The notes below the pieces were generated by a model, which did not search any database, had not been told where the DNA came from, and saw only the letters and a program-made list of their open reading frames with translations. A stretch of DNA of 6,715 nucleotides from Rubrobacteraceae bacterium (GTDB taxonomy: Bacteria > Actinomycetota > Rubrobacteria > Rubrobacterales > Rubrobacteraceae), in NCBI GenBank assembly GCA_029240775.1, contig JARDZQ010000098.1:1-6715 (forward strand), written 5' to 3'. Positions 1-6,404 of the stretch are shown one piece after another (the first letter of the stretch is position 1; each line of letters opens with the position of its first letter). A program made the position numbers and the translations under genes.

Positions 1-1034
1 CCCAGGCGCCCGCTACTGGTAGGCCGAAAAGTCATCCCGTCCCATGTTGGGGCGCATGATCTCGAGGATGTCTTCACCGAAGACGTCCTTCACCGTCTCC
101 TCTATGACCCGGGTTATCTCTTGGTCGTTATCACGGGCCGGTAGCCTGGCTTGTAGCGGAACTCGTAGCCGGCCCCGTGTGCCTCCGTAACGCCCTTTAT
201 GGTTCGCTCCATGAGCTTGGGGACGCTCTTTCTTACCTCGGGGTCGAGGGTGCGGATCGTGCCAACCATCTCGACGGTGCCGGGGATGACGTTGTGCGTG
301 GTGCCGCCCGAGAACTTGCTCACCGAGACGACCACGTCGTCTACCGGGTCGGTTTGGCGCGAGACGACGTGCTGCAGATTGGTGACCACCTGGGCACCCA
401 CCGCTATGCTGTCCACCACCTGGTGCGGCATCGCCGCGTGGCCCCCCTTGCCTTTGATGGTGATCTCGAAGATATCCGGCGCGGCCATCATGGGGCCGTA
501 GGTCACCCCGATCCTGCCCACCTCAAGCTGTGACCACAGATGTGTGCCTATGACCACGTCCACCCCGTCCATCACCCCGGCCTCGACCATCTCTTCGGCG
601 CCGCCGGGGGAGAGCTCCTCGGCGTGCTGGAACAGGAAGCGCACCTCGCCCCGGATGCGGTCTCTCATGCCCGAGAGTATCTTCGCCGTCCCGAGCAGCA
701 TGGCGGTGTGGCCGTCGTGCCCGCACGCGTGCATCGCGCCGGGGTTTCGCGAGGCGAACTCGAAGTCGTTCTCCTACTTGATCGGCAACGCGTCCATGTC
801 GGCCCGGATGGCGAGGGTGCGTCCCGGGCTCTCACCAACGAGCCTGGCCATCACGCTGGTCTTCGTCGGGCGGGAGAGCTCTAGATCACCGAACGACTCC
901 AGGGTCTCGTAGACGAACCGGGAGGTCTCCTCCTCGTGGCAGGAGACCTCGGGGTTGTGATGCAGGTGTCGCCGCCAGCCGACGACATCTTCCAAGACGT
1001 CCCCAACGAGGTCGTCGAACGTTGCGGTTGCGAT
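1..1034 (-). pseudogene. M20D amidohydrolase (hippurate/IAA-amino acid hydrolase type), broken and partial
   Basis: When intact, this would be a dinuclear-metal M20 amidohydrolase that removes acyl groups from N-acyl amino acids in the cytoplasm. The family signatures appear in order: WRRHLHHNPEVS near the N-terminus, RADMDALP, MHACGHDGHTAM, QHAEE, GHAAMPH and THNVIPGTVEM. The reading is broken in three places. TAG at 776-774 directly follows RADMDALPIK, where the frame then continues ENDFEFASRNPGAMHACGHD and relatives usually have E or Q. One base is missing near 128-127: adding it turns VITTKR-stop into VINDQEITRVIEETVKDVFG. A second in-frame TAG at 15-13 follows FSAYQ, and RAPG continues to the window edge. 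The usual GGEDF motif reads GRDDF. There is no ATG/GTG/TTG at the expected start; an ATC at 1034-1032 sits 10 bases after GGAGGG. The C-terminal end lies outside the window. It follows an intact M20 gene by 20 bases and was probably the last or a late operon gene. I am confident of the family and of the breakage, but not of the former substrate. Confidence 0.88.
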
Positions 1035-1050
1035 GGCTTTGTCTCCCTCC
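1032..1050 (-). promoter_or_regulatory. Ribosome binding site facing a probable lost start codon (ATC)
   Basis: On the minus strand GGAGGG (1050-1045) lies 10 bases before ATC (1034-1032). This ATC is in frame with the M20D pseudogene and sits exactly where its first conserved residues begin (IATATFDDLVGDVLEDVVGW). No ATG, GTG or TTG lies near this ribosome binding site in that frame. The nearest in-frame GTG, at 1133, lies deep inside the upstream gene. The simplest reading is that an original ATG has mutated to ATC. Confidence 0.5.
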
Positions 1051-1054
1051 GGAA

Positions 1055-2287
1055 CTAGCCCCCACCTGCCAGATCCAGCACCGTCCAATATAGAACGTTG
1101 CAACCGGCGGCGCAATCTTTCTTGGTGCTCCACTCCTCAGGACTGTGGCTGACGCCGGCTCTGGAGCGGACGAAGATCATACCCATCGGACAGAGACCCG
1201 CGAGCTGCATCCCGTCGTGCCCGGCGCCGCTCGGAAGCGCGTGCGGCCGGATGCCGAACCTCTCGCAGGCTCTCCCGATGGCGTCCATGACGAGTTCCGA
1301 GCAGGGGGCGGGCGCGAGACGTTGCAGCGTTTCGACCCCCATCTCCACGCCACGCCGGCGGCAGATCTCCACTGCTTCGTCCAGAATACGACCCTCGACG
1401 CGGTCGCGAACACCTTGGTCGATGTCCCGCAAATCCAGCGAGAACTCCACGTGACCGGGGATGATGTTTATGCCGCCAGGCTCGAGGCTGAGCTGGCCGA
1501 CGGTGCCCACGCTCGTGCCGGTTGCCGATGCCTCCGCCTCTATGAGGCTCATGATCTCTGATGCCGCGGCCAGAGAGTCATGCCGCAGACTCATCGGCGT
1601 GGCGCCCGCGTGCCCGGTCTCGCCTTCCAGAGAGAACCGGAGCCAGACGGGGCCGGCGATGCCGGTCACGAGCCCTGCCGGGAGGCCCTCGTTCTCGAGA
1701 ACCCGGCCCTGCTCGATGTGCAGCTCGACGTAGGCTTTCACAGACCCCTCTGGCCGGGCCGCCTCGCCGACACGCTCAGGGTCGAGGCCGTAGGTTCGCA
1801 TCGCCTCGGCTATGGAGACCCCGTCTCTGTCTTCGTACTTCGCGAGGTCTTCGGAGGTTAGCCTGCCGGCCAGCGCGCGGCTCCCGATCATTCCGAAGGA
1901 GAAGCGTGCGCCTTCTTCGTCCGTGAAGGCGACGACCTCGATGGGGTGGTCGGTCTCTACACCTCGTTCCTGCATGGTCTGCAGGACCTCGACGCCCCCC
2001 AGCACACCCAGAGGACCGTCGAAGTCACCGCCGTTGTAGACGGAATCTACGTGCGAGCCGACGAGGACGGAAGGCAGATCCGCATTCCTTCCCTCCCGCC
2101 TACCGAAGAGGTTGCCTGCGGCGTCCTCGCGGACCGAGAGACCGGCTTCGTCCATGTACGAGGCGACCCGGTCCTTGGCGGCCCGCTCCTCGTCCGTGAA
2201 GGAGAGCCGGGTCACGCCGCCCTCTCTCTGCCTGCCTATCTCGCCGAGGTCGGAGAGCCTGCGCCACAACCGTTCGCCGTCTATCAC
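1055..2287 (-). CDS. M20 family Zn-dependent amidohydrolase, AllC/HyuC type (allantoate or N-carbamoyl-amino acid hydrolase)
   Basis: This is a cytoplasmic, normally dimeric binuclear metallohydrolase. The family removes the carbamoyl or ureido group from N-carbamoyl-L-amino acids, allantoate, ureidoglycolate or beta-ureidopropionate. The product is 410 residues, normal for the family. The expected metal ligands are present: H79 in GSHVDSVYNGG, D90 in GDFDGPLGV, E124/E125 in FTDEEGARF, H190 in ELHIEQG and H381 in AGVSHSPEEW. The dimerisation-domain motif GETGHAGATPM (H226) and the SGAGHDGM motif are also intact. I place the start at GTG 2287, because GGGAGGAG (2301-2294) lies six bases before it and it overlaps the previous gene's stop as GTGA; the conserved protein start IDGERLWRRL follows at once. 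An in-frame GTG at 2317 would add ten residues and has no such site. Its neighbours are a DmpA-type aminopeptidase upstream and a broken M20D gene downstream. AllC, HyuC and beta-ureidopropionase cannot be told apart here, so I give no gene symbol. Confidence 0.92.
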   Translation of the reverse strand: MIDGERLWRRLSDLGEIGRQREGGVTRLSFTDEERAAKDRVASYMDEAGLSVREDAAGNLFGRREGRNADLPSVLVGSHVDSVYNGGDFDGPLGVLGGVEVLQTMQERGVETDHPIEVVAFTDEEGARFSFGMIGSRALAGRLTSEDLAKYEDRDGVSIAEAMRTYGLDPERVGEAARPEGSVKAYVELHIEQGRVLENEGLPAGLVTGIAGPVWLRFSLEGETGHAGATPMSLRHDSLAAASEIMSLIEAEASATGTSVGTVGQLSLEPGGINIIPGHVEFSLDLRDIDQGVRDRVEGRILDEAVEICRRRGVEMGVETLQRLAPAPCSELVMDAIGRACERFGIRPHALPSGAGHDGMQLAGLCPMGMIFVRSRAGVSHSPEEWSTKKDCAAGCNVLYWTVLDLAGGG

Positions 2288-3432
2288 GTCGTACTCCTCC
2301 CGTCCTTGCGCGCGCACAGAGAGCGGGCTTCGTCGAGGGCGCCGAGCAGAAGGTCTGCGGTCAACCCATGCGCGGTGATGCCGTCACGCCCGGTCACGGT
2401 GCCGGCGGCGAGGAGGGCGTTCAGTATTGCTTCCTCGGTCGCCTCGGCGGCCGCGTAGAAGAGCGGGGTCATGGCCTCGTTGGGGATCGTGGTGAGGGGG
2501 ATGGGTGCCGGCGGGTCAGGGAGACCGGAGCCGGGGAGACCGCCGTTGCCCGTGGCGAAGGCGAGGAAGATATCGCCGCTCCCGTCGTCGCAGCCGCCGC
2601 CCATCCGCCCGAGGCCGATGCTCGCACGCCGGGCCAGGCGGTCGCACTGCGTCGGCAAGAGCGGCGCGTCGGTGGCAAGGATCACGATGATAGAACCCGT
2701 CCCGGCGGGAGGCGTGTCCTCCGCTTCGTAAGGCGACGGGACGCGCTCGGTACTCAGGACGCGTCCCACCGGGGCGCCGTCCACACGCAGCATGTGCCGC
2801 TTGCCGTAGTTCGCCTGGACGAGGGCGCCGACCGTCCAGCCGCCTACTTCTTCGGCCAGCCGGCGTGAGGCGGTCCCGATGCCGCCCTTGAACTCGTGGC
2901 AGATCATGCCAGTGCCCCCGCCAACGGAGCCCTCGGTCACGGGTCCACTACGCGAGTTTGCGAGTGCCTCGCGGAGGTGATCCGGCCCCACGTGCTGGCC
3001 GTTTATGTCGTTGAGGGTGCCATCGTAGGTCTCGGCCACGACCGGCAGGACCCAGTACTCCTCGGTGCTCTGCTCGAACTCGGCGGCGACGAGGGCATCT
3101 CGCACCACGCCCACGCTGTGGGTGTTGGTGACCGCCATCGGCGTCTCCAGAGCGCCAGCCTCGCGGATCCACTCGAGCCCCGTCATCTCGCCGTTGCCGT
3201 TGAACCGGTGAGAGCCCGCGAAGACGGGATTCTCCCTTGTGAAGCCCTCGCGGGGGCAGACGACGGTCACGCCCGTCCTCACCGGCCCCTCGCCCACCAC
3301 GAGCGGTCCCTCGCCCCGGATGATCGTCGAGTGCCCAACACGAACGCCCTCGACGTCGGTGATCGCGTTGTTCGGACCGGCCCTCAGATTACCGACGTTA
3401 ACCCCGAGATCCCGCGCTCGCTTCTCTCCCAT
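2284..3432 (-). CDS. DmpA-type aminopeptidase (P1/S58 family, self-cleaving Ntn-like hydrolase)
   Basis: Members of this family are L-aminopeptidase/D-Ala-esterases (DmpA) or beta-peptidyl aminopeptidases (BapA). They release N-terminal residues, including D- or beta-amino acids, from short peptides, amides and esters. The precursor cuts itself to form an alpha and a beta chain, and the new N-terminal serine is the nucleophile. This protein has 382 residues, close to the roughly 375 of DmpA. The signature GGGTGMICHEFKGGIGTASR spans 171-190. The predicted cleavage is G246/S247, just before IIVILATDAPLLP, matching the known DmpA position near 249/250. Other expected catalytic residues are Y136 (AETYDG), N208 (QANYG) and S285/D287 (DGSGDIF). 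The N-terminus carries NNAITDVEGVRVGH, typical of the family, and I see no signal peptide. The start is ATG 3432, with AGGAGG four bases upstream. The previous gene ends 12 bases before. Substrate preference (alpha-, D- or beta-amino acids) cannot be decided from the sequence. Confidence 0.93.
   Translation of the reverse strand: MGEKRARDLGVNVGNLRAGPNNAITDVEGVRVGHSTIIRGEGPLVVGEGPVRTGVTVVCPREGFTRENPVFAGSHRFNGNGEMTGLEWIREAGALETPMAVTNTHSVGVVRDALVAAEFEQSTEEYWVLPVVAETYDGTLNDINGQHVGPDHLREALANSRSGPVTEGSVGGGTGMICHEFKGGIGTASRRLAEEVGGWTVGALVQANYGKRHMLRVDGAPVGRVLSTERVPSPYEAEDTPPAGTGSIIVILATDAPLLPTQCDRLARRASIGLGRMGGGCDDGSGDIFLAFATGNGGLPGSGLPDPPAPIPLTTIPNEAMTPLFYAAAEATEEAILNALLAAGTVTGRDGITAHGLTADLLLGALDEARSLCARKDGRSTT
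2294..2301 (-). promoter_or_regulatory. Ribosome binding site that fixes the AllC/HyuC-like start
   Basis: GGGAGGAG on the minus strand lies within the last codons of the DmpA-type gene, six bases before GTG 2287-2285. That start codon overlaps the DmpA-type stop (TGA 2286-2284) in the arrangement GTGA, which points to translational coupling of the two genes. Confidence 0.75.
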
Positions 3433-3444
3433 GGCTCCTCCTCT

Positions 3445-4254
3445 CTACCGCCGGGCCAGACCGGCGACGTACCTCCGCTCCTCCTCGCCGAACCACGGCG
3501 GCTCGCCGGCTCGGGCGTTCTCGCGCATGCGCCGGGTGCTGCTCGTAGCCGGAATCGCACAGCTCACCCTCCTGTCGGAGAGGACGAACTTGAGGAGCGC
3601 CTGTGCCCAGGTCTCGACGCCGAACTCGCGCAGCGGCCCTAGTTCGCTCTGAGGCGGAGGATTCCTGACCAGGCGGCCGCTGCCCAGAGGGACCATCACG
3701 ATCACACCTAGCCCCAGCTCCTCGGCGAGCGGCAGAACCTCCTCCGTAACGGAGGTCTCAGCGGCGTTGTACGGGACGTGCACGAAGTCCACCCGCCCGT
3801 TGCGCATCACGCTCATCAGGTCCCCGAAAGCCGCGCGCGAGTAGTGCGTCGCCCCGACAGCACGTACCCTCCCCTCGTCTTCGAGGCGACGGAGCGTATC
3901 CAAACGTCGCCCGACGGCGACGAGGTTATGGACCTGGTAGAGCTCGATATGGCCGCCGAAGTAGCTCAAGGAGTTCTCGATCTGGCGCTCCGCCTCCCTG
4001 TCGTTCGGGGTCCACACCTTGGTGGCAACGATGGCCCCCTCGCGGCCGTGCATTCGCAGCGCGTCGCCCAGAACCCTCTCTGCCTCGCCGTACATGGGGG
4101 AGGAGTCGAAGAGGTTCGCTCCTTCCTCGAGGGCCGCCCGGACGACCTCGTGGCGCTGCTCTTGCTCGCGACCGCGAACGTCGAGGACCTGCCAGGTACC
4201 CAGGCCAACGGCGGGAACCTCCGGTCCGTCCGCTCCCAGAGCGCGGCGTTCCAA
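3445..4254 (-). CDS. Aldo/keto reductase
   Basis: This is an NAD(P)H-dependent oxidoreductase with the AKR (beta/alpha)8-barrel fold, reducing aldehydes or ketones or working in reverse. It has 269 residues, short to normal for the family. The catalytic tetrad is visible: D50 (NLFDSSPMYG), Y55 in the same motif, K79 (VATKVW) and H109 (LYQVHN). The N-terminal GLGTW motif and the C-terminal cofactor-binding stretch CAIPATSSTRRMREN (232-246) are present. ALLKFVLSD (219-227) matches the usual region before the cofactor loop. The start is TTG 4254, which follows the thioesterase stop directly (TGATTG), with AGAGG five bases before it. An NADP-type cofactor is plausible because of the arginines after PATSS, but this is inference. 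Being the second gene of the amide-hydrolase operon, it may act on a carbonyl compound arising from the same substrate. No specific substrate can be assigned. Confidence 0.92.
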   Translation of the reverse strand: MERRALGADGPEVPAVGLGTWQVLDVRGREQEQRHEVVRAALEEGANLFDSSPMYGEAERVLGDALRMHGREGAIVATKVWTPNDREAERQIENSLSYFGGHIELYQVHNLVAVGRRLDTLRRLEDEGRVRAVGATHYSRAAFGDLMSVMRNGRVDFVHVPYNAAETSVTEEVLPLAEELGLGVIVMVPLGSGRLVRNPPPQSELGPLREFGVETWAQALLKFVLSDRRVSCAIPATSSTRRMRENARAGEPPWFGEEERRYVAGLARR

Positions 4255-4728
4255 TCAGGCCTCTTCCGAGGCGAAGGACTCCTCGGGGCGGCCTTCGAGC
4301 CTGGCGACGGCGGGGAGAAACCACTCGGGACGGGGCTTCACCTCGTCGGTCTTGGGGTCGAAGAAGACGTGGGCGGCGAAGCCATCGGCGGCGACGAGGC
4401 CGCTCTCGAAAGTCTCGCCGGTGCGGAGCTCGAAGTCCATGGCGTAGGAGCGGTTGCCGATGGTCGGGATGGTCGCGGCGCCGTGGAGGGCGTCCTCCAG
4501 GAATATCGGTGCCTTGTAGCGGACCGTCGTCTCGGCGATCACGTAGCGGGCGCCTGGTACGTCGCCGGCCTCCAGCTCCTCCAAGCCCACGAGGTCCGCG
4601 AGGGCGCGCCAGTAGGAGATCCGGATCTCCTCGAAGAACTCAAGGTAGGCGGCGTTGTTCACGTGGCCGTACGGGTCGAGGTCGCTGTAGCGGATCGGGA
4701 TCCGTGCGACGACGGACGGGTTCTTCAA
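4255..4728 (-). CDS. Acyl-CoA thioesterase, hotdog fold (4HBT/FadM-YbgC type)
   Basis: The product is probably a cytoplasmic thioesterase that hydrolyses an acyl-CoA to the free acid and CoA. It has 157 residues from the chosen start. The family motif YSDLDPYGHVNNAAYLEFFE lies at residues 14-33; the acidic residue D18 and the HVNN stretch form the usual active-site segment. ETTVRYKAPIFLED and RSYAMDFELR are typical second and third strands of the fold. About 25 extra residues, rich in E and P, follow the core at the C-terminus. I prefer TTG 4728 as start because GGAGGAG (4738-4732) is then correctly spaced. A GTG at 4740 would add four residues, but they are encoded by the ribosome binding site itself. 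It is the first gene of the minus-strand operon and its stop abuts the next start. The acyl substrate is unknown. Confidence 0.88.
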   Translation of the reverse strand: MKNPSVVARIPIRYSDLDPYGHVNNAAYLEFFEEIRISYWRALADLVGLEELEAGDVPGARYVIAETTVRYKAPIFLEDALHGAATIPTIGNRSYAMDFELRTGETFESGLVAADGFAAHVFFDPKTDEVKPRPEWFLPAVARLEGRPEESFASEEA

Positions 4729-4731
4729 AGG

Positions 4732-4738
4732 CTCCTCC
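4732..4738 (-). promoter_or_regulatory. Ribosome binding site that fixes the thioesterase start
   Basis: GGAGGAG on the minus strand lies five bases (counted from GGAGG) before TTG 4728-4726. The alternative GTG at 4740 overlaps this site and has no purine-rich sequence upstream, so it would lack a ribosome binding site. This supports the TTG start. Confidence 0.6.
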
Positions 4739-4757
4739 ACTTATCGGTGCCCGCAAG

Positions 4758-4763
4758 ATTGTA
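4758..4763 (-). promoter_or_regulatory. Probable -10 element of the minus-strand operon promoter
   Basis: TACAAT on the minus strand matches the TATAAT consensus at five of six positions. It would place transcription start near 4751 and give a leader of roughly 23 bases that contains the thioesterase ribosome binding site. I find no convincing TTGACA-like -35 at 16-18 bases upstream, so the promoter may depend on an activator or on another sigma factor. Confidence 0.5.
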
Positions 4764-4790
4764 CACACTCTCCTCTCGCTCTATCTGGTT

Positions 4791-4796
4791 TAATCT
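4791..4796 (+). promoter_or_regulatory. Probable -10 element (TANNNT type) of the TPR gene, suggesting a leaderless mRNA
   Basis: TAATCT ends six bases before ATG 4803, and the overlapping TTTAAT (4789-4794) matches TATAAT at five of six positions. This spacing puts transcription start at or beside the start codon. Leaderless transcripts with a TANNNT box about seven bases upstream are well known in Actinobacteria and Deinococcus. The sequence just before the ATG (TCTGGGGTG) offers only a poor, too-close ribosome binding site, which fits the leaderless reading. No clear -35 is seen. Confidence 0.4.
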
Positions 4797-4802
4797 GGGG
4801 TG

Positions 4803-6146
4803 ATGGAGTACGAGGACTACCTGGAGCAGGGCGAGATCCTCGCCGGGGAGGGCTTGATCGAGGAGGCCCTCTCCCGCTTCGAGCAGGCCCTGGAAGCCGC
4901 CCCCGAGAACCCGGAGGTGATAGAGGCCGTAGGCCGCGCCCTCCTCAACCTGGACCGTCTGGAGGAGGCCGAGGCGAGCTTCTTCGACGCCCTCGAGCTG
5001 GACCCCGAGTGGGTCACGCCGCGGATGGGGCTCGCGCTGGTGGCGCTCAGGCGCGACGAGCCGTTCAAGATCGTACACCACCTCGAGCGCGCCATAGAGG
5101 CCGACCCCGAGTACCCGGAAGCCTACGTCGAGCTCGGCCGCTACTACGGCTCGATGGCAGAGCCCGCCCTTGCGAAGGCCACGTTCGAGCGCTGGACTGC
5201 ACGCCACCCAGAGGACGCCGACATGCTCATAAACGCTGGCCTGACCGCCTTCGACGCCGCCGACTACGCCCAGGCCGTCGAGTTTTTCGAGAAGGCGATG
5301 GAGGTGGCCTCCGAGGGCGATCAGAAGAGCGGAGCGCGCACCTTCAGGGCCAACACCCTGGACATGCTCGGCCGTTACGAGGAGGCGGTGGAGGCCTACG
5401 AGGAGGTCATAGCCGAGACGCCCGATTGGTGGGAGGCGCACGCGAACCTCGGGATCTGCCACGCCCGCAACGGCCAGCCCGCAAGGGCTGAGGCTGCTTT
5501 CCGGCAGGGCCTCGAAGACTGCCCCGGCTCGCCCGAGGTAAGGGACGAGCTCGCGGCTCACCTCCTCGCCGAGCGCAAAGACCTCGACGAGGCGCTCAGG
5601 CTCTCCGAGGAGGCCGTCGCGCTGGGGCGCGACGAGATCCGGCACCTCCACACTCTGGGCGAGGTTCGGCTGGCCATGGGCGACGAGCCGGGGGCCGCCG
5701 AGGCCTACCGCGCGATGCTCGACCTCGACCCCGAGAACCCGGAGGCGCACCTGGAGATCGGGCTGCTGCACGAGGTACGTGGGGAGGTGAGGGAGGCAGA
5801 GGAGCACTTCGTCGAGTCTCTCAAGAGCGACCCGGCGAACCCCCGCGCCCTTTACTCTTACGCGAGCCTCTACTACGCCGCCGACGACCTGGATACCGCC
5901 GAGGAGCTCCTTATGAGGGCCGTCGCCGCTGACGCACGCTACTCCCCGGCACTCTCGGCGCTCGCCAGCGTCCGCGCCCGCCGCGGCGACTTCCGCGACG
6001 CGCTCGACTACATCGAGAAAGCGGTGGAGGCCGGCGAGAGTGACGTAGATCACTTCAAGGGAGCCCTGGAGTTCGCACCCTTGCGCGCCGACCCCCGCTT
6101 CCGCAGCCTCCTCTCCCGCATGGTGCGCGCGAGGGGCGAGGGCTAG
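4803..6146 (+). CDS. Tetratricopeptide repeat (TPR) protein, about 12 repeats
   Basis: The product is an all-helical TPR solenoid of 447 residues, presumably a cytoplasmic or membrane-associated scaffold that binds another protein. No enzyme domain, signal peptide or membrane segment is visible. Numbering from ATG 4803, 34-residue repeats run almost without gaps from residue 4 to about 414. Clear units include EEALSRFEQALEAAPENPE, EEAVEAYEEVIAETPDWWEA, AEAYRAMLDLDPENPEAH and RDALDYIEKAVEAGE, with the usual A8/A20/P32-like pattern. A slightly longer join near 170-178 separates repeats 5 and 6. The end (FAPLRADPRFRSLLSRM) looks like the LRxDPRF capping segment common after bacterial TPR arrays. 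The surface is very acidic. A GTG at 4800 is possible, but ATG 4803 fits the promoter spacing better. It is followed 3 bases later by a small membrane protein, which may be its partner. The specific role is unknown. Confidence 0.9.
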   Translation: MEYEDYLEQGEILAGEGLIEEALSRFEQALEAAPENPEVIEAVGRALLNLDRLEEAEASFFDALELDPEWVTPRMGLALVALRRDEPFKIVHHLERAIEADPEYPEAYVELGRYYGSMAEPALAKATFERWTARHPEDADMLINAGLTAFDAADYAQAVEFFEKAMEVASEGDQKSGARTFRANTLDMLGRYEEAVEAYEEVIAETPDWWEAHANLGICHARNGQPARAEAAFRQGLEDCPGSPEVRDELAAHLLAERKDLDEALRLSEEAVALGRDEIRHLHTLGEVRLAMGDEPGAAEAYRAMLDLDPENPEAHLEIGLLHEVRGEVREAEEHFVESLKSDPANPRALYSYASLYYAADDLDTAEELLMRAVAADARYSPALSALASVRARRGDFRDALDYIEKAVEAGESDVDHFKGALEFAPLRADPRFRSLLSRMVRARGEG

Positions 6147-6149
6147 CCC

Positions 6150-6368
6150 GTGTCTCCCACCCTGGCCTTCAGCCTCCTGCTCGCGCTCGTAGGCATAGCG
6201 GGGCTCTCCTTCGGCTTCTACGCCCTGCTGCGTGGCGGCCGGGGGCAGCAAGGGGGATTCGGCCCAATCCCCGAGCGCGGCGTCCACGTCGTCGCCGGGA
6301 TCAGGATGCTCATAGTAGGCGCACTTAGCCTCGCCGCCGCAACGTTCCTGCTCTGGGCGGCGCTTTAG
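6150..6368 (+). CDS. Small membrane protein with two predicted transmembrane helices
   Basis: This is a 72-residue hydrophobic protein that I do not recognise. Helix 1 covers about residues 4-27. A glycine-rich polar loop with basic residues follows (28-45, containing RGGRGQQGGFGPIPERG). Helix 2 covers about 47-72 and ends at the C-terminus. The arginines in the loop suggest that the loop is cytoplasmic and both ends face out, though the single R52 within helix 2 is unusual. The start is GTG 6150, with GAGGG (6138-6142) seven bases upstream, inside the end of the TPR gene. The gap to the TPR stop is 3 bases, so the two genes are almost certainly co-transcribed and probably translationally coupled. 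A role as membrane anchor or partner for the TPR protein is inference only. Length, codon use, ribosome binding site and helix pattern support a real gene. Confidence 0.75.
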   Translation: MSPTLAFSLLLALVGIAGLSFGFYALLRGGRGQQGGFGPIPERGVHVVAGIRMLIVGALSLAAATFLLWAAL

Positions 6369-6400
6369 GCTTCAGATCTGAAGGTTCTTTTCTGAAGCCT
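6367..6400. terminator. Inverted repeat between convergent genes, possible bidirectional terminator
   Basis: AGGCTTCAG (6367-6375) and CTGAAGCCT (6392-6400) form a perfect 9-base stem around a 16-base loop. A competing 14-base palindrome, CTTCAGATCTGAAG (6370-6383), lies inside and is followed by the T-rich GTTCTTTTC. The site starts at the stop of the plus-strand membrane protein gene and lies just beyond the stop of the minus-strand gene, as expected for a shared transcription end. Neither stem is followed by a long T run, so a classical Rho-independent terminator is not certain. Confidence 0.45.
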
Positions 6401-6404
6401 GTAG

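Noticed and set aside
114..734. The 206-residue piece beginning MHACGHDGH as a separate functional gene
   Set aside because: It lacks the N-terminal part of the catalytic domain and the C-terminus, has no ribosome binding site before its ATG, and is in the same frame as the upstream fragment ending at the TAG. It is the middle of one broken gene.
1055..1133. GTG at 1133 as a start for the M20D gene
   Set aside because: The added residues (starting MEHQERLRRRLQRS) are the out-of-frame reading of the upstream amidohydrolase's 3' end and do not resemble the family's N-terminus.
2896..3642. A 248-residue plus-strand open frame opposite the DmpA-type gene
   Set aside because: It has no recognisable motif or ribosome binding site and is explained as a shadow of the GC-rich minus-strand gene.
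3778..4803. A 341-residue plus-strand open frame across the aldo/keto reductase and thioesterase genes
   Set aside because: It is opposite two clear enzyme genes with intact catalytic motifs. It shows no domain of its own and ends over the promoter region of the operon.
4901..5745. A 17-base exact direct repeat (4901-4917 and 5729-5745)
   Set aside because: Both copies encode the PENPE turn between TPR units. This follows from the repeated protein motif and biased codon use and needs no mobile or regulatory explanation.
4725..6287. A 520-residue open frame on the minus strand, antisense to the whole TPR gene
   Set aside because: Its translation is low-complexity (many L, V, G, E, R), matches no family I know, and mirrors the TPR codons. 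Long antisense open frames are expected opposite a gene with strong G/C third positions. The TPR pattern on the plus strand is unmistakable, and the frame runs through the start of the thioesterase gene and the promoter region.
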